From positions 14,801,658 to 14,865,657 of the forward strand of contig CM030704.1 in NCBI GenBank assembly GCA_017979445.1: a stretch of DNA of 64,000 nucleotides, written 5' to 3'. The translations under genes were made by a program, and so were the position numbers. This document shows positions 63,260-64,000 of this stretch, in pieces. Each line of letters starts with the position of its first letter. Positions within the stretch are counted from its first letter, which is position 1. Source of the DNA: Akebia trifoliata. Its lineage: Eukaryota; Streptophyta; Magnoliopsida; Ranunculales; Lardizabalaceae. A model generated the notes under the pieces. It was given only the letters and a program-made list of their open reading frames with translations, was not told the origin of the DNA and did no database searches.

Positions 63260-64000
63260 CCATTATCTCATACCCCCTCAAAAGATGACACATATTGATC
63301 TCCCATAAGCCCTCAACAACCAATGCTTTAATTTAATTGGAGAGTCAACTTCTTCTTGTGAAAATCCAAGAATACCCTCTCTAAAAAGGTTGGTCAAATA
63401 AAAAATGTTCAAGGGTCTTTAGTAATAACCTATAAAATTGAGAGAATTTCCAATCATGTCCTAAAAAGGTGAGAATCTTCAAGTACATACATGGAGCTCT
63501 TTCATTAGTCCATTTCAAAAATATCCATCTACCCTTATTTTATGAGTTATTTACAAATAAACCAAGTTTTACTTTTCACCTACCACTTCACTTTTACACA
63601 AGTCACTCTCCTACTCACTCTCTCAAAAGTACTTTTGTTCTTCCATTGGTCAATTTTAAAAATATACATCTACCATTAATTTATGAGTTATTTAGAAATG
63701 AACCAATGTCTACTTTTCACCTACTACTCCACCTTTACACATGTCACTACCTTATTTACCCTTCCAAAAGTATTTTTTGTTCTCTCACATCTATTTACAA
63801 AAAAATCAAGGATCAAAGAATGTTTTTTTGGATTTCTTCACAAATGTCATCTTTACCCTCACATATATGAAAATTCCAAAAGAAATTACCTAAACCCCAT
63901 GTCTAGGATTAGACCACTTTATCCCCAAAAGTGCTCCAAAAACTCTATAAATACCCTCATTTTCTATGAACTACTCATGTTCTCAAGCCCACCATCTTTC
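63260..64000 (+). mobile_element. Copy C 3' LTR, right part, cut by the window edge
   Basis: It starts with the duplicated CCATT and matches the B LTR from about 43379 (CCCCCTCAAAAGATGACACA). It reaches CTATAAATACCCTC (TATA box) and ends at 64000 before the hairpin. The 133-codon frame at 63469-63870 is LTR DNA also found, broken, in B (43584-43930) and is not called a gene. Confidence 0.85.
63944..63958 (+). promoter_or_regulatory. TATA box of the A/B/C LTR family
   Basis: TATAAATA at 63946-63953 is the intact form. The matching sites in B's LTRs read CTATACATA (near 29368) and CTATAATAC (near 44065), so B's LTR promoters look damaged. Confidence 0.65.

Larger units (their letters stand above)
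45043..64000 (+). mobile_element. Copy C: diverged Tat-type element, interrupted by F1 and E
   Basis: C uses 43056-45042 as 5' LTR, lacks the primer site and first ~1.1 kb of leader, and then follows B's order: arrays, gag, protease, RT, RNases H, integrase, 3' region and 3' LTR (57290-57663 and 63260 on). A 135-base stretch after integrase differs from B at about 16 positions. It has many frame breaks, a deletion in protease, an insertion in gag and nested insertions. It continues past the right edge. Confidence 0.88.

Noticed and set aside
2633..64000. An autonomous, intact retrotransposon
   Set aside because: Every copy has stops, frameshifts or deletions in gag and pol, and none has two complete LTRs plus open gag-pol.
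1..64000. tRNA or rRNA genes, or bacterial operon signals
   Set aside because: No cloverleaf or rRNA-like sequence was noticed on either strand, though no scan could be run. Tat-type elements, GT-AG introns and TATA boxes fit plant nuclear DNA.

Overview
This window looks like plant nuclear heterochromatin. I see no intact host gene. Almost every recognisable feature belongs to Ty3/gypsy LTR retrotransposons of the Tat type. They are recognised by a gag with a CHHC-like knuckle, a DNG protease, a Y(V/I)DDM reverse transcriptase, a second archaeal-type RNase H after the usual one, and a D-x35-E integrase. The species cannot be named from this sequence; a flowering plant is likely.

Layout. 1-372 is a 106-base tandem repeat. 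373-2632 is decayed AT-rich DNA with one minus-strand pol relic. Copy A (+, 2633-7142) is a 5'-truncated element. Copy D (minus, 7143-29220) is a 22-kb element. Copy B (+, 29221-45042) keeps a partial 5' LTR and a full 3' LTR. Copy C (+, from 45043 past the right edge) uses that same LTR as its 5' LTR. The simplest reading is a head-to-tail array, A - LTR - B - LTR - C - LTR, that shares LTRs. D inserted into the A/B LTR, and a later deletion at 7142/7143 fused A's LTR to D's LTR tail to tail. A solo LTR (F1, 55015-56744, TSD GAACC) sits in the C 3' region. A 5.6-kb TG...CA insertion (E, 57664-63259, TSD CCATT) sits in the C 3' LTR. E holds a PIF/Harbinger-like element (58920-59590, TSD TAA) and a second solo LTR of the F family in reverse (F2, 60875-62605, TSD AATTG).

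The most unusual part is 8.4-15.5 kb. Between its integrase and 3' LTR, D carries two spliced, antisense genes with plant-mobile-domain-like proteins and coiled-coil tails: PMD1 at 10562-13155 and PMD2 at 13908-15501. Copies A, B and C keep only a short antisense relic of the PMD2 C-terminus at the same place, so the module is probably ancestral and was lost in them. Arrays of a ~38-base stem-loop lie upstream of each antisense gene and again in the D leader.

Other structures recur across families. The LTRs of B, D and F carry a hairpin with a conserved TGCCYAACACCTT-like loop and a stem whose sequence changes while staying paired. The leaders carry a 29-base hairpin repeat and a 22-base (B, C) or 17-base (D) repeat just before gag. 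All pol copies are broken by stops, frameshifts and deletions. Several A stops, compared with B, are C-to-T changes in CG or CHG contexts, as expected of methylated, silenced DNA.
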